NCBI GenBank assembly: GCA_001600495.1
Contig: BCKE01000046.1
Span: forward strand, 236,358-300,357
Length of the DNA: 64,000 nucleotides
Reading direction: 5' to 3'
Origin: Pilasporangium apinafurcum
Lineage: Eukaryota > Oomycota > Peronosporomycetes > Pythiales > Pythiaceae
The position numbers and the translations under genes were made by a program. Positions 30,152-41,125 of this stretch are shown here, piece by piece. The notes under the pieces are model-generated. The model had not been told where the DNA came from, did not search any database, and worked only from the letters and a program-made list of their open reading frames with translations. The first letter of the stretch is position 1, and every line of letters starts with the position of its first letter.

Positions 30152-33100
30152 ATTATTGAGTTCATTTTAGGCTAATCATAAAGTACTACAGTGTTTGCGA
30201 TGTTGTTATTATAGGCTGCTTATTGCACAGGATGGGTCAAATATAAACAAAGATACTAAAATGTTCTTTGCTCATTACACAAAAATCCATTTTCAAGGAA
30301 GCGACTGAGCTCGGTGCTTCTTCGGCGTTCGTTGTTGGTCGCCACAAAATCTTGGCGTCGTTCTCAACCGATCCACAACGCGATATATTTGACTGTTTCC
30401 AACGTAAAATGCAGAAGCTGTCACCGTTTGGAGGCAGAGAATAATCTGCCAAAACCCTGGACTATAAATATAAATAAGAAAAAAAAGCCTCAACGACTAC
30501 ATCAAGGTATGCCTAATGCCGATGGGATGGGTCGTAATTGTTTGTAAGGCGGTTTCACGTAAATTGGGGCTCGATTACTGTTTTCTGAGCAATAGTAGAT
30601 AGAAAGCAGCCGAGTGATGAACAAAAATAAGAGGCTGAAATTCAATCGAGGGTGAGACCTCGCGATAAATCATATTCTGTTCATGGCCGTTAAAGTCTGC
30701 GATATGCTGAAACGCCATCCAACGGTATTATACCCACCCAGCCACAGTGTATTACGCTTGCTTTACTTTTCAAAATTTGATTATCCATAGAGAGAAAAAA
30801 GAAGACCAAGTCGTAAGTAAAAAAACTACAACCAGCAGTCGGACGAGACAGGAACACGGTGGGACGAAAGAGAACAAACGCATGAAAGTAGGGGCTGCAT
30901 CGATTCAGCCTTTCTGCTACTATTTCGGCGGTTATTTGATGCGGGATGGGAACAACGATCTGACATTCAATTTTAAAGAATTCACACAAAACCCTGTCGC
31001 CACTGGGACCTGGTAGTATCAGGTTTTTGAATAAGAAAATGCACATAGACCTAACTGGTCGATAGGAAGTTGAATAGTATACATGGAAAATCAGCTAGTA
31101 TATTAAACTTGATGTGTCTAAGATGCATATCTTAAACGCTGAACCCTCAAAGAAGATGAAGTAGAGCCTAAACTTTTCCCATACAAGCAAAATGGCCGCA
31201 TCCAGCTGGCTTGTTTAGTGAGTTGAATTGACAGCGATCCTACATCATCGATGAAATTCGAGTTTGTGATACATTGTACGCACTATAAGTATATGTTGCG
31301 CATTACTTGAATTTTTCTAAAAGAATAATGGGCGTGTCCAGCAAAGCTGATCTATGACTTTCTTCGATCCTACAACTACACCAGATATGGATGGATGGTT
31401 TACTAGGGTAATCCGCTATTATTATTATTGAAGGCTGTCCTACTCTAATCCGTTAGAAGTGAAGTATGATGACTACAGACGCTTGATATCTGTACTGGCA
31501 CTATTCCGTATAATGTAACTGGGAAAGAAGAGCAAAGAACTAATGAAATCGTTGAATTCTATATCTGAATGATTTCCTTGTTATTCCTTAGTAAACATGG
31601 GACTAGATACAAAGGGCTCTTGAACATGTCTCGTAAATGACCAGTAGTTATTTATTGTACATGCATTTTCTCTAGTCTGGCTCAAATCAATCTTTTTCAT
31701 TCTTGTATATGCAGCTCCTGGATTGATTTGCTTGCCTGGAGATGTGAGGCAGAAATTCGAACGTTTACAGAGTCGTTTTTACGTGAACCTATGATTATCA
31801 TAGCATCTCTAAACCAGGACTGCACTATACTTTCTTATCCAATACGCGGGATCAAGATTTGTCGATGCTGTATGAGTATTCATAATAACAAGCATATGCC
31901 ATGTTTGCTAAAAGTGACGTCAGCAACCCACTCTTACACTACTTCATATCCAAATGAGGCACGACATGCTCCACGCCACATTCTGCCATTGTCCGGATGA
32001 CATGTGCCCTTTGAGTGAAGTATTAATGGGTCAGTTTTTACTTTTTTAAAAGTATCTATATTTATCACCGAACTATGGCATGGTTTCAATGGAACAACCG
32101 AGACCTCACTCCATACCTTAATTTGATGAGTGCGCATTTGTTTTTAGACACAAACCGCTGCTTTCCGTTAGTGCCTATGCATTCTTCCTGACACGCCGGA
32201 TCAGCTCTCTCCGCTTGTTCTTGTTCCATAAATTTTTGGCATAAAATGAAGATTGCGTTTTTATTGGCTGGTAGTATGGCCAATAAAACGCAATCTGCAT
32301 TTCGTGCCAAATCCCGATGAGATCCATTTCTGGAGAGTACTGGGCACGCACCAGGTGAAGTAACAGTAAAGTTGATTTTCGCCTTTTTAGAACATTGAGA
32401 AGTCACTTTGTGCGGTTATACACTTTACCGTAATCGGAAATAAGAGGAACAAACACGACGATGATGACCCATCCGTTCGATTTTTTTTCTCTTCTAAAGA
32501 TTCTGATTTGTCAAAATACTGTTTTCATATATAGTTGACTGTCACCTGAGCACTACAAGAGTTGGGTTCCTTTTTCAAGTAGCTCTAAGGAACCTGAGAG
32601 GATGAAATCAAGCACGTAGGCTAAAGAACCCAGAATCTAATTCTCTGATAAAATCAATATTGATGAATTCCATGGTCTTCCATCGTGCATTTTTCAATCG
32701 TGCGCACAGGTGCCGGAGAAACCACAGGGCCAAGTTCAGTTAAATGATTTTATTTCTGCCAATAAAATGAAGAGAAAGTGCAGATTTGAATGCGCGATTG
32801 GCAAAACGGTTGAGTGAGTGAATCTATTGCTTTGCTTCGCTAAATCTATGAAAAGACAAAAAGCATAGAAAAACTTAAAGATTTTACTTCATCTCATTTG
32901 TTTTCATTTTTTTTTTTTTTGATATTCTTTTGGGAAACAAAATATCGCTAAATTCGGCTTTTGAACGACGCTACCAGTACTAAAGTGTGGCATTTGATCT
33001 TGAAGCTGCCGCCCAGAGCCAGTTTTTTACTCACAAGTGTGTTAGGGCGAGCGATAAGGTGTCAAACGTAGAGACGTTGGATGTGCAGGTGGAAATATTT

Positions 33101-33311
33101 TTCGCACAGTGTTTAAATTTTCCAGCTCTCTTTTGGGAAGAAAAGCTTGCATAAAAAGCCAAATCGTGGCGTTACGTGCCCCCCTGTTCCCCTCCTCCAC
33201 CGTCCACTCGCTCCATTTTTTATCTTCTCCGCCTCCTCTTGTCATCTATTCATTTTCCAATTTGCCTCCAAACTGAGCAGTTACGCACAGTCAACCCACA
33301 CAAAAACAAAA
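30152..33311. other. Gene-poor spacer between the two kinase genes
   Basis: About 3.1 kb without a gene I can support. Short frames at 30690-31046 (minus), 31934-32406 (minus) and 31728-32000 (plus) have no motif. It holds one strong hairpin at 32250-32296. The last 250 bases contain the pyrimidine-rich leader of the second kinase. Confidence 0.6.
32250..32296. repeat. 18-bp inverted repeat (hairpin) with one bulged T
   Basis: Left arm at 32250-32268 (AGATTGCGTTTT then TATTGGC), right arm at 32279-32296 (GCCAATA then AAACGCAATCT), loop of about 10 bases. The arms pair over 18 bp with one extra T in the left arm. No gene flanks it. It could be the core of a MITE or a non-coding RNA hairpin. 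Confidence 0.6.
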
Positions 33312-34145
33312 ATGCTTCGCCAACGGTTCCGTGTTCAAGAGAAAATCGGTGCCGCTCTATATGGAGATGTTTGGCTTTGCGAAGATACCCGCGATATCAA
33401 TGAACTGGTCGCAGTCAAGCATGTATCACTCACGTGTGCCCGCCGCGCACTCACTGTTAACCGTCATATGGATAACCCATGGAATGAACGGCGTCTCGTG
33501 TCTCGGCTGATGCGACTTGGTCCACACGAGAACATTTTACAATTCCGTGCCGAATTTGTCGAGAACAACGCTTGGTACTTGGCTATGGAGTATTGTGCAG
33601 GTGGCGACCTCCTTAGTTTGCTTCAAGCCTCCCCAGATAACCGGTTACCGGAGCCAATTGCTGTGACCTATTTTCGACAGATAGTACGCGGTGTATCGTT
33701 CTTGCATTTTAATGGTCTGGCGCATCGCGACCTTTCGTTAGAGAACGTGTTGCTAAAGGGCAATATTTGCAAGATCTGCGACTTTGGATTGGCTATTGAG
33801 ACCACACGCGTGTGCAAAGAAAGTGTTGGCAAGGCGTACTATATGGCACCGGAAGTCGTTGCGTGTGAAGAATACGACCCGGCTGCGGCCGACATGTGGT
33901 CATTGGGAATCATGTTTTTCATTATGCTAACGGGGTCACCACTCACACCAAGCGCTACTCCGCACGAGAAGGCATTCATGGCACTCAAAAATTTTGGTAT
34001 CGCCAAGATCCTAGAGGTTTGGGGCTTGAGTTCTGCCATTTCAAGTTCTACTGTTGATCTGCTTTCAGGGTTATTACAAATTGATCCCGCCAAGCGGTTA
34101 ACTATTGACGACGTGCTGATTCATCCTGCTGTATGGCGTGGATAG
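33312..34145 (+). CDS. Ser/Thr protein kinase, copy 2 of a pair (variant HRDLSLEN loop)
   Basis: The ATG at 33312 (MLRQRFRVQEKIG) gives 277 residues, all kinase domain; the frame is open further upstream, but that part is leader sequence. K36 in VAVK, D140 in AHRDLSLEN and D157 in CDFGLA are present. Landmarks are shared almost word for word with the copy 4 kb upstream: HMDNPWNERR, RLPEP, VGKAYYMAPEVV, DMWSLGIM, LTGSPLTPSA. The glycine loop is IGAALYG. The two genes are tandem duplicates, both in the same orientation. A C-terminal extension present in copy 1 (about 15 residues) is missing here. Confidence 0.92.
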   Translation: MLRQRFRVQEKIGAALYGDVWLCEDTRDINELVAVKHVSLTCARRALTVNRHMDNPWNERRLVSRLMRLGPHENILQFRAEFVENNAWYLAMEYCAGGDLLSLLQASPDNRLPEPIAVTYFRQIVRGVSFLHFNGLAHRDLSLENVLLKGNICKICDFGLAIETTRVCKESVGKAYYMAPEVVACEEYDPAAADMWSLGIMFFIMLTGSPLTPSATPHEKAFMALKNFGIAKILEVWGLSSAISSSTVDLLSGLLQIDPAKRLTIDDVLIHPAVWRG

Positions 34146-34557
34146 GATCAAAAGACGCTTAGGTAGATAGCAATAATAGTTAGGGTGTTGTCAGGAAGCG
34201 AAAGAAGCAACCGCAACACAAAATTCAAAATCCAAAACAAGATAATATTTGTAGGATAATATAGTGTCAACGTAAGCCCCCCTAAGTTATCCGACAACCT
34301 CAGTAGTTTATCTCATTCGGTGTATGAGCCGTGCCATTTACTAATTATGAAAGCAGTCCAAATGCCCCAAATACTCTTACATTTTTTTTTCGATTTTTTG
34401 TGTTACGGTGGTTAACGTTACTCAAAGAAAAATGGAAAGTTTAGAGATGTAGAAGCTATAAAGTGGTCATTTCTTAGCAACGGTCACATTCTCATAACTG
34501 ATATATCGTACGATATACTTGATTCCGTTAAAGCCAAGGAACTACTCATCAGCGGCG

Positions 34558-35085
34558 ATGAGCGAGGAATGCTCGAATGGCTTTGACGCTTCGTTCACGG
34601 AGGATATGATAGAAAAATTCGTAGAGAATTTTGATCCATTAGCACTATTGGATGCTGAGTACGCGGCTGTGGTGGCACAGACGAGAACCAATGATCCACA
34701 AGAGAAGACCAAGAATGAGGACGGTTTTAACTCTGAAGAAGAAGAAGACGATTATTTAGAGCCAAGCAACTACGCGTTACTTCCAACTTCTCCCATGAGT
34801 GCCACGGATGGGATTAGCGATGATGAAGAGGACGAAAGTAAGCAAGAGCGGAACTCTCAAACGAGTAATGAAACGTCAGAATCCATTTCGCGTGTCACAA
34901 CTGCAGCGATAGACCCGTCGAGTCGCCAAACCATTATGGAAACCATGCAAAAAATGCAGTTGCAGCCACCTTCGTGGGCGAAAGAGAGCAATTTCTCGGA
35001 CGCTGATCTCATCGCCATGGTCCAGCAACGGCTGCAGATGTCCAATACTAGTAACAGTAATAGCGACAGTGTGAAGCCACAATAA
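34558..35085 (+). CDS. Acidic orphan protein
   Basis: The ATG at 34558 (MSEECSNGFD) gives 175 residues; 13 in-frame codons lie upstream but that start is non-ATG or weaker. Very acidic and serine-rich (NSEEEEDDYLEP, SDDEEDESKQE), likely disordered. Short helical blocks lie near the N-terminus (FTEDMIEKFVENFDPLALLDAEY) and at the end (RQTIMETMQKMQLQPPSW...DADLIAMVQQRLQM), which could be binding motifs. No family is recognised. It converges on the mevalonate-diphosphate decarboxylase gene. Confidence 0.6.
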   Translation: MSEECSNGFDASFTEDMIEKFVENFDPLALLDAEYAAVVAQTRTNDPQEKTKNEDGFNSEEEEDDYLEPSNYALLPTSPMSATDGISDDEEDESKQERNSQTSNETSESISRVTTAAIDPSSRQTIMETMQKMQLQPPSWAKESNFSDADLIAMVQQRLQMSNTSNSNSDSVKPQ

Positions 35086-35095
35086 CTGCGTTTAG

Positions 35096-35153
35096 CCTTT
35101 ATTCCCCACGTGTTCTGTATTACCCGCGGTACAGAACACGCAGGGAATAAAGG
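35096..35153. terminator. Palindromic bidirectional 3'-end element with AATAAA in both arms
   Basis: Two 24-base arms (35096-35119 and 35130-35153) pair at 22 of 24 positions around a 10-base loop containing CCGCGG. The left arm contains TTTATT (AATAAA on the minus strand) and the right arm AATAAA on the plus strand. The element starts 10 bases after the stop of the plus-strand gene and lies 80 bases past the stop of the minus-strand gene, so one hairpin could serve polyadenylation of both convergent transcripts. Confidence 0.55.
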
Positions 35154-35232
35154 TTAGTGTATATTCACCACAATAACTAGATCATTTTTAACACAGTCAT
35201 CTCGTGAATTTTATTCAGCTTCTTCATAATTG

Positions 35233-36411
35233 TCATTCTTCTGTATGAAGTGGCATGCCTGTAGAGGCATTAATTAGCGACTCTTCAGCAGACAACACAC
35301 GCGTGCCCTCGCCTACACGCGTGACGTACAGCATCTTGATTTCGTCAAGTGTGGTACTAGTAGGAAATTGAATGGCATCGACCAATTCTTTTGGCAGTTG
35401 CGCATTATGTTGCAATGGCATTGACGTGTTGATTGGAAGTGACGGTGCTAGTGATGACGGAAACGCGCGCAACAGCAGAGAAACCACCTCCTGCACGTGC
35501 TGTTCTTCCAGGAAAATCACGGCATTCGGACCAGCGTCAAATGTATACGCAGCCTGGATGCGACCTGCTTGATCGTTGTATTGATGCACCAAGCGAATGA
35601 TCTGCCGCGAAACATCGTTCATATAGAAAATGGGAGGAAATGTGTCGAGACAAGTCGCGTGAAACTGATTGCTATCCTGCATAGTGATTTTCCCAAATGT
35701 GGGGAAATCTTTCGCAAGATAGGCTGCTTCGATTTCACGTAGCCGCTCATCTACAACATGCTCTGTGCGAAACTTTAGAAATTTGCTGGTCTGCTTGGTG
35801 GTAGTCATCCCGCTCGTACTGCTTGTGTCCTTCTGCTTGTCATTGACCACACAAATGATAGAGCAAAGCTCAGGCCAGTGATTTGCATCAGCAATTTGGA
35901 TAGCTGAGCTATCAGAACCATCCTGTTTTGAGCCTTTTTTCCACCGTACAAATCCTCCATCTAGGCTACGACATGCGCTCCCCGAGCCCTGTCGTGCAAT
36001 GGTCGATAGCTGTCCTGGAAACGTCTCTTTCACTTGGTACAGTTCAGCTAGTGTTGATACTAGACAAGCATATCCAGCTGCCGAAGACGCCAACCCCGCA
36101 GCTGTAGGGAATGAATTCTCTGAGACAATATGCAAATGCTGCTCACTCTTGTCTGAAATTCCTGCGAGTTGTTTCATTTCCCGAATGACTGTGGTGACGC
36201 GCTTGTTGATCGGCTGTTCTTGGCCATTGAGCCACAAACGTGTGGACGTGAAAGAAGCATCCGTTGCGATGGACGTTTTCGCACGGAGTTGGTCCTGATG
36301 GAGTGTGACGCTCACAGACGAGTTCAGTGGTGTGTTGAGTTGTTCGTTGTCTTTCCCCCAGTACTTGATAGTCGCGATATTTGTCGGTGCGGAGCATGTC
36401 GCAATCTTCAT
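35233..36411 (-). CDS. MVD: Diphosphomevalonate decarboxylase
   Basis: Single-exon, 392-residue GHMP-superfamily enzyme that converts mevalonate diphosphate to isopentenyl diphosphate using ATP, in the cytosolic mevalonate pathway. The N-terminal motif APTNIATIKYWGKDN and the phosphate-binding SENSFPTAAGLASSAAGYACL are diagnostic. Further family blocks are GSGSACRSLDGGFVRWKKG, QDSNQFHATCLDTFPPIFYMND and AAYTFDAGPNAVIF. The length is in the normal range. Its presence shows that this organism makes isoprenoids from mevalonate, needed for prenylation and dolichol even in sterol auxotrophs. Confidence 0.96.
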   Translation of the reverse strand: MKIATCSAPTNIATIKYWGKDNEQLNTPLNSSVSVTLHQDQLRAKTSIATDASFTSTRLWLNGQEQPINKRVTTVIREMKQLAGISDKSEQHLHIVSENSFPTAAGLASSAAGYACLVSTLAELYQVKETFPGQLSTIARQGSGSACRSLDGGFVRWKKGSKQDGSDSSAIQIADANHWPELCSIICVVNDKQKDTSSTSGMTTTKQTSKFLKFRTEHVVDERLREIEAAYLAKDFPTFGKITMQDSNQFHATCLDTFPPIFYMNDVSRQIIRLVHQYNDQAGRIQAAYTFDAGPNAVIFLEEQHVQEVVSLLLRAFPSSLAPSLPINTSMPLQHNAQLPKELVDAIQFPTSTTLDEIKMLYVTRVGEGTRVLSAEESLINASTGMPLHTEE

Positions 36412-37051
36412 GGTTACTTAGGTGCTGTTGCTCCTGTGGCTTGCACAGGTGTGAATTACGCACAAAATTTCCATTCATGGCAGTCATTAAAACAAGTTAT
36501 TAAAAATAATGACATTAACTTTGGCTCCCTTGAGGACTATAGTGATGATGTATTAATGTTGATGCTGATGAGCATCTAAGATATGACGTGGTATGGCAAC
36601 TTGAAGCTTTTTTTTAACTGTTTCCTTGCGCCGTTAGTACGTTTCCGATATATAGCATCCTTTAAACCATTAGTTTGTGTTGGGTAAACATTATGAGGCT
36701 CCTTGTGCGAGTGAAATGACATTCAGCATAGTCGAGGTGAGCAATAAGGTTTTATGAAAGTGGAACTGGCATTTGCTGGATGAATGACGCAGAAATGGAT
36801 TGTCGAGCAGAGCTGTGGTGTTGCAATAACCAATTAGGACGTTTATTTGTTACCGTTACTTCATCACACGAGATGACGAGAAGTCGTAAAACAAAGCTTG
36901 AATCCGATTCATCCTTGTTTTTCTTAGCGCACAAGTAACTCACAAAAGAAAGCTCCTTCTGCCGCTAATATGAAAAAAGCAAAACAAGAAATAAATTGAA
37001 CCGTGGGCGCGTTGTGTTGGACATATCTTTTCCCCGTCTATCTCGAGCAAC
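36412..37051. other. Intergenic region, no supported gene
   Basis: About 640 bases between the divergently placed MVD start and the RPL14 stop. Only short frames without motifs. Confidence 0.6.
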
Positions 37052-37776
37052 TTAGTTCTTGCGGGCAGCAGCAACGGCCTTCTTGACCAAACTGGACTTT
37101 TGCTTGCGAGCAATCATGAGCTTGAAGCGGTCGAAGTCGTTCAATTCAGCGCGCGTCTTCTTGTTGGCGATCTTCTTGGCCCAAGCGGTGTTGTTCCACT
37201 TCTCGATGGTGCCAGCAGATGCCAAGGCCTTCTTCAAGGTGGCTTCACGTGGCTGACGAGGGACCTTGACGGTCAAGTCGGTCAAAGCCAAACGCTTGAA
37301 CGAGATGACGTGACGGTTGACACCGGTCACGGAGAAAGGACCGTCCACAAGGGCTTTGTTTTCATCGACAACGTCGATGATGGTGCAGATCTTGCCTGAA
37401 TCTGGACCGTAGTTGATCAAGGCGACACGGCCAATCGAAACGAATCGGGAAAAAGTCTACAACACATCCCACATATCAATTAGCACTGGATATTTTACAT
37501 CAAATATCACCGAAGATGTAATCGATTAGTATGGGTCACTGATCAGGAGGCATTCAACTTCAGGCAGGTCGAGAGGTTAATGATCGAAGTTCATCCACTC
37601 GAATAGCTACATCCAACAAGCAGTCCCGCTCCACTGTCCCTGTTACCGCTGTATCTGTTCACTGTCGGTCGCTAACGGTGTTTCTCCCCCTCTCTTGCCT
37701 GCCCTTCATCATCTCCATCCCACAACATCTCCGATACAGCCGCTGCTACCGTACAGATCTCCGTGCTACTCACCAT
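37052..37776 (-). CDS. RPL14: 60S ribosomal protein L14 (eL14), start codon in its own exon
   Basis: Exon 2 (37456-37052) encodes TFSRFVSIGRVALINYGPDSGK, the KOW-like core ALVDGPFSVTGVNRHVISFKRLALTDL, and a basic C-terminus ending KKAVAAARKN. Exon 2 has no suitable ATG. Upstream the only good candidate is ATG at 37776-37774, followed directly by the donor GTGAGT; the acceptor TTGTAG precedes exon 2. The result is a 317-nt first intron and a 135-residue protein. L14 sits on the large subunit surface. A long, pyrimidine-rich leader lies upstream. Confidence 0.9.
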
Positions 37777-38166
37777 TGTTTATCTAGGAAAACGCCAAAC
37801 GCACTAATGCCCTGCTCTGCTTTTCAAAAGCACATACCAAACCCACCGGCCAGTCGTTTCCGTAGAACCAGTCATCTTCCCCAAATCCTCACAATTCTGC
37901 TTTCCACCAATCAAATCGCTCAAAATCACAATACATTATTATTTATTGGCTATAAATACTATGTCCCATTTACCACCAATCAGTATCGCTCGACATTTTT
38001 TTATTACACACAAAGTTGTAAACGAAAACCAGTTTGTAATTCCCGCATATTGATTTTCATATTGGATGGTGGTGCGTTGCCTGCGCACCAGTCGAAATTG
38101 GCACAACGTAGCCCTTCATGTCTAACGGGGGAAACTTAGTTTAGAACTTTTCATCGGAACCCAACC

Positions 38167-39072
38167 ATGCCGTTCGTCAAGGTCACCAAGAACAAGGCGT
38201 ACTTCAAGCGCTACCAGGTCAAGTATCGTCGTCGCCGTGAGGGCAAGACGGACTACCGCGCCCGTAAGCGTCTGATCACGCAGGACAAGAACAAGTACAA
38301 CTCGCCTAAGTACCGTTTGGTTGTGCGCATCACCAACAAGCAGGTGATCTGCCAGATCGCATATGCCGAAATTGACGGCGACAAGATCTTGGCTGCCGCC
38401 ACCTCGACGGAATTGCCTCGCTACGGGTTGAGCGTTGGTTTGAAGAACTACGCCGCTGCCTATGCCACGGGTCTGCTTGTTGGTCGTCGTCTGCTCAAGA
38501 AGCTGGGTTTGGACGAAGACTACGAAGGCAACACGGAAGCCGACGGTGAAATCGTCAAGACTGAAGTGAACGGCCGCACGTACTTTGTTGATGAAGTTGC
38601 TGACGAGAAGCGTCCTTTCCGTTGCTACTTGGATTGCGGTCTCCGCACGACCACGACCGGTAACCGTGTGTTTGGTGCCTTGAAGGGTGCGGCTGATGCT
38701 GGCCTTGATATTCCACACAGCGAGAAGCGCTTCCCGGGTTACAACCGTGATGACAAGAGCTACGATGCTGAAGTGCACCGTGACCGCATCTTTGGACAGC
38801 ACGTTGCTGAGCACATGAAGGAGTTGGAGGAAGACGATCCAGATATGCTTGCCACCCACTACGCTGAATACATCAAGGCTGACATCTCGGGTGATGACAT
38901 TGAAGATTTGATCACCAAGGTTCACGAAAACATCCGTGCTGACCCTTCGCCTGCCCCAAAGAAGGACCATACCTTCGACAAGAAGTACAAGAAGCAGGCC
39001 AAGCGCTCGCGCCAGCAGCGCCAGGCTCGTGTTGCGCAGAAGAAGGCTTACGCCGCTTCCAAGGAAGAATAA
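38167..39072 (+). CDS. RPL5: 60S ribosomal protein L5 (uL18)
   Basis: Single exon, 301 residues. Starts [30 protein letters not shown], the family's typical N-terminus, followed by the 5S rRNA-binding uL18 fold ([33 protein letters not shown]) and [24 protein letters not shown] basic C-terminal tail ([22 protein letters not shown]) completes it. L5 with L11 and 5S rRNA forms the 5S RNP of the central protuberance. Strong C/G-ending codon bias as in RPL4. Confidence 0.98.
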   Translation: MPFVKVTKNKAYFKRYQVKYRRRREGKTDYRARKRLITQDKNKYNSPKYRLVVRITNKQVICQIAYAEIDGDKILAAATSTELPRYGLSVGLKNYAAAYATGLLVGRRLLKKLGLDEDYEGNTEADGEIVKTEVNGRTYFVDEVADEKRPFRCYLDCGLRTTTTGNRVFGALKGAADAGLDIPHSEKRFPGYNRDDKSYDAEVHRDRIFGQHVAEHMKELEEDDPDMLATHYAEYIKADISGDDIEDLITKVHENIRADPSPAPKKDHTFDKKYKKQAKRSRQQRQARVAQKKAYAASKEE

Positions 39073-39421
39073 GTGCGTTCTTTCTTTCTTGCCTTCATTT
39101 CGATGGATTAACCACATGGGAGTCAACATGAAAAGCTAAACACTTTTAACTCAGTCTTATTGTCTTTAATTGTATTTTCATTTGTTAATGCCTCGCTGCT
39201 TTATCTTTGGAGCTTCTATTATCGCTACCCAATGGAATATCCGTTGATAGAATGTTTTTGCCAGTGGCTTTCCATTTCTTAGATGGTATTCACAACAAAA
39301 GAATGTAAAGGTCATCCGTCTTCTCCATTTTTCTATTACGAACATACTAGAAAAGCTGTTTGTGATCCTCCAATTCATTCCTTTTGACATTTTCTAGCAC
39401 ATGTTTTGCTTTGTCACTGTC

Positions 39422-41125
39422 CTACAAGTCCAAAAGCAAACGTTCCGGATTTTCAATTTTGTCGGCGATCGACTTGAGGCACGTCACCGCTTCTCGGCCG
39501 TCAATCAAGCGGTGGTCGTACGTGAGCGCGAGGTACATCATCGGTCGCGCCACGACTTGGCCGTTGAGTACCACAGGACGCATCTTGGTCGCATGCATGC
39601 CCAGGATGCCCGACTGCGGCAAATTGATGATCGGCGTGCCCATCAACGACCCAAAAACACCACCGTTCGAGATAGTAAAGTTACCACCGGTCATCTCTTC
39701 AAGGGTCAATTTACCCGCACGCGCGCGCTCTGCAAGCTCAGCGAGCTGTTTCTCAATATCCGCAAAACCAAGCGATTCCGTGTTCTTCAGCACTGGAGTG
39801 ACCAGTCCCTTTGGAGTTGACACAGCGACACTCATGTCGACGTAGTCGCGGTAGACGATTTCTTGATGCTCATTGTCGATCATCGCGTTTACACCGGGCA
39901 CTTCCAACAACGCTGAAGAACTCGCTTTCACAAAAGCCGACATGAACCCGAGCTTGACGCCATGCTTAGCTTCAAACGCTTCCTTGTACTGCTTTCGCAG
40001 ATTCATGAGGTTTGTCATATCGACTTCCTGGAACGTTGTAAGGCTTGCGCTAATGTTTTGCGATTCCTTCAACCGTTCCGCCGTGCGCAATCGCATGCGG
40101 CTCATCTTTTCACGACGACTATTGCGGTCAGGAGTAGCCAGCAATGGAGCAGTAGCAGTGCTAGTGCTAGAGCTAGAGCTGCTGCTGGTACTAGAAGCTG
40201 GAGAAGCAGGAGCAGATTTTGGTGCAGCCGCTGGTTTGGCTGGTTCCGCTGGAGTAGATGCTGGGGTTGAAGCAGCTGGTGCAGAAGCAGAAGAAGCTCC
40301 TGCTGGAGCATCACCAGGGACCAACTTGAATAGTGGAGCACCAATAGAGACAACATCATCGACCTTGGCGAGCACTTCCTGAATCACGCCAGACTTGGGG
40401 GAGCGCACATCGACGCTGACCTTGTCGGTTTCAATGACTACGACGACATCATCGGCAGCGATATGGTCACCGACCGACTTGTTCCAATGAACGATCGTAC
40501 CCTCCGAGATGGAATCACCCATGGAAGGTACATTAACCACCTCTGGCTCGCCGGCTGGAGCTGATCCAGCATCTGAGGGAGCAGGAGTTGGTGGTTCCGG
40601 AGAAGATGAAGTCGATGAAGCGGAAGATGCAGGAGAAGCGCTCGCACCGCCCTCCCCCTTCACAAGCTGAAACAACGGCGAACCCACCAACACATTGTCG
40701 TCAATGCTCGCAAGTTGCTTCCCTAAGGTGCCACCGAACGGTGCGCGGACATCCACGCTGACTTTGTCAGTTTCTAGCACAACGACGACTTCGTCCGTTT
40801 CCACGGCATCACCTGGCTGTTTCAACCACTCGACGACCGTCCCCTCCGAGATCGAGTCGCCCATCGACGGAACTGGAACGTCCACTGCATCACCCGATGA
40901 GGAAAACGCGCGCAATTGGAGTTGCTGCTTGGCGGTGTTAGCATGGGTGTTCGATAATGCAGCGATCGCGTTTGAGTGACGCAGCGATTGAATAGTCACC
41001 AAACTGCGAGATCCAGTGGATCCCGCAGCCGTCGCCACGGTTGATGCGACCGATGAGACGGCTGGAGCGGTACTGGCACGCGCCAAACGCACCGATTGAC
41101 GCAGCACACGGATGGAGCTCTGCAT
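39422..41125 (-). CDS. DLST: Dihydrolipoyl succinyltransferase (E2 of 2-oxoglutarate dehydrogenase) with two lipoyl domains
   Basis: Intron-less, 567 residues. A mitochondrial presequence (about residues 1-75, Arg/Ser/Ala-rich) is followed by two tandem lipoyl domains, each with [12 protein letters not shown] and the lipoylation site ETDKVSVDV (K121 and K235). Ala/Ser/Pro-rich hinges separate them. The peripheral subunit-binding domain is not visible, as in other eukaryotic DLSTs. The catalytic domain begins [20 protein letters not shown] and ends with the active-site block [13 protein letters not shown] (DHRxxDG). It transfers the succinyl group from lipoamide to CoA in the TCA cycle in the matrix. 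Most DLSTs have one lipoyl domain; two are more typical of pyruvate-dehydrogenase E2. Confidence 0.95.
   Translation of the reverse strand: MQSSIRVLRQSVRLARASTAPAVSSVASTVATAAGSTGSRSLVTIQSLRHSNAIAALSNTHANTAKQQLQLRAFSSSGDAVDVPVPSMGDSISEGTVVEWLKQPGDAVETDEVVVVLETDKVSVDVRAPFGGTLGKQLASIDDNVLVGSPLFQLVKGEGGASASPASSASSTSSSPEPPTPAPSDAGSAPAGEPEVVNVPSMGDSISEGTIVHWNKSVGDHIAADDVVVVIETDKVSVDVRSPKSGVIQEVLAKVDDVVSIGAPLFKLVPGDAPAGASSASAPAASTPASTPAEPAKPAAAPKSAPASPASSTSSSSSSSTSTATAPLLATPDRNSRREKMSRMRLRTAERLKESQNISASLTTFQEVDMTNLMNLRKQYKEAFEAKHGVKLGFMSAFVKASSSALLEVPGVNAMIDNEHQEIVYRDYVDMSVAVSTPKGLVTPVLKNTESLGFADIEKQLAELAERARAGKLTLEEMTGGNFTISNGGVFGSLMGTPIINLPQSGILGMHATKMRPVVLNGQVVARPMMYLALTYDHRLIDGREAVTCLKSIADKIENPERLLLDL

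Noticed and set aside
38122-39129. 335-codon minus-strand frame opposite RPL5
   Set aside because: Same codon-bias artefact; Val/Leu-rich, no motif.
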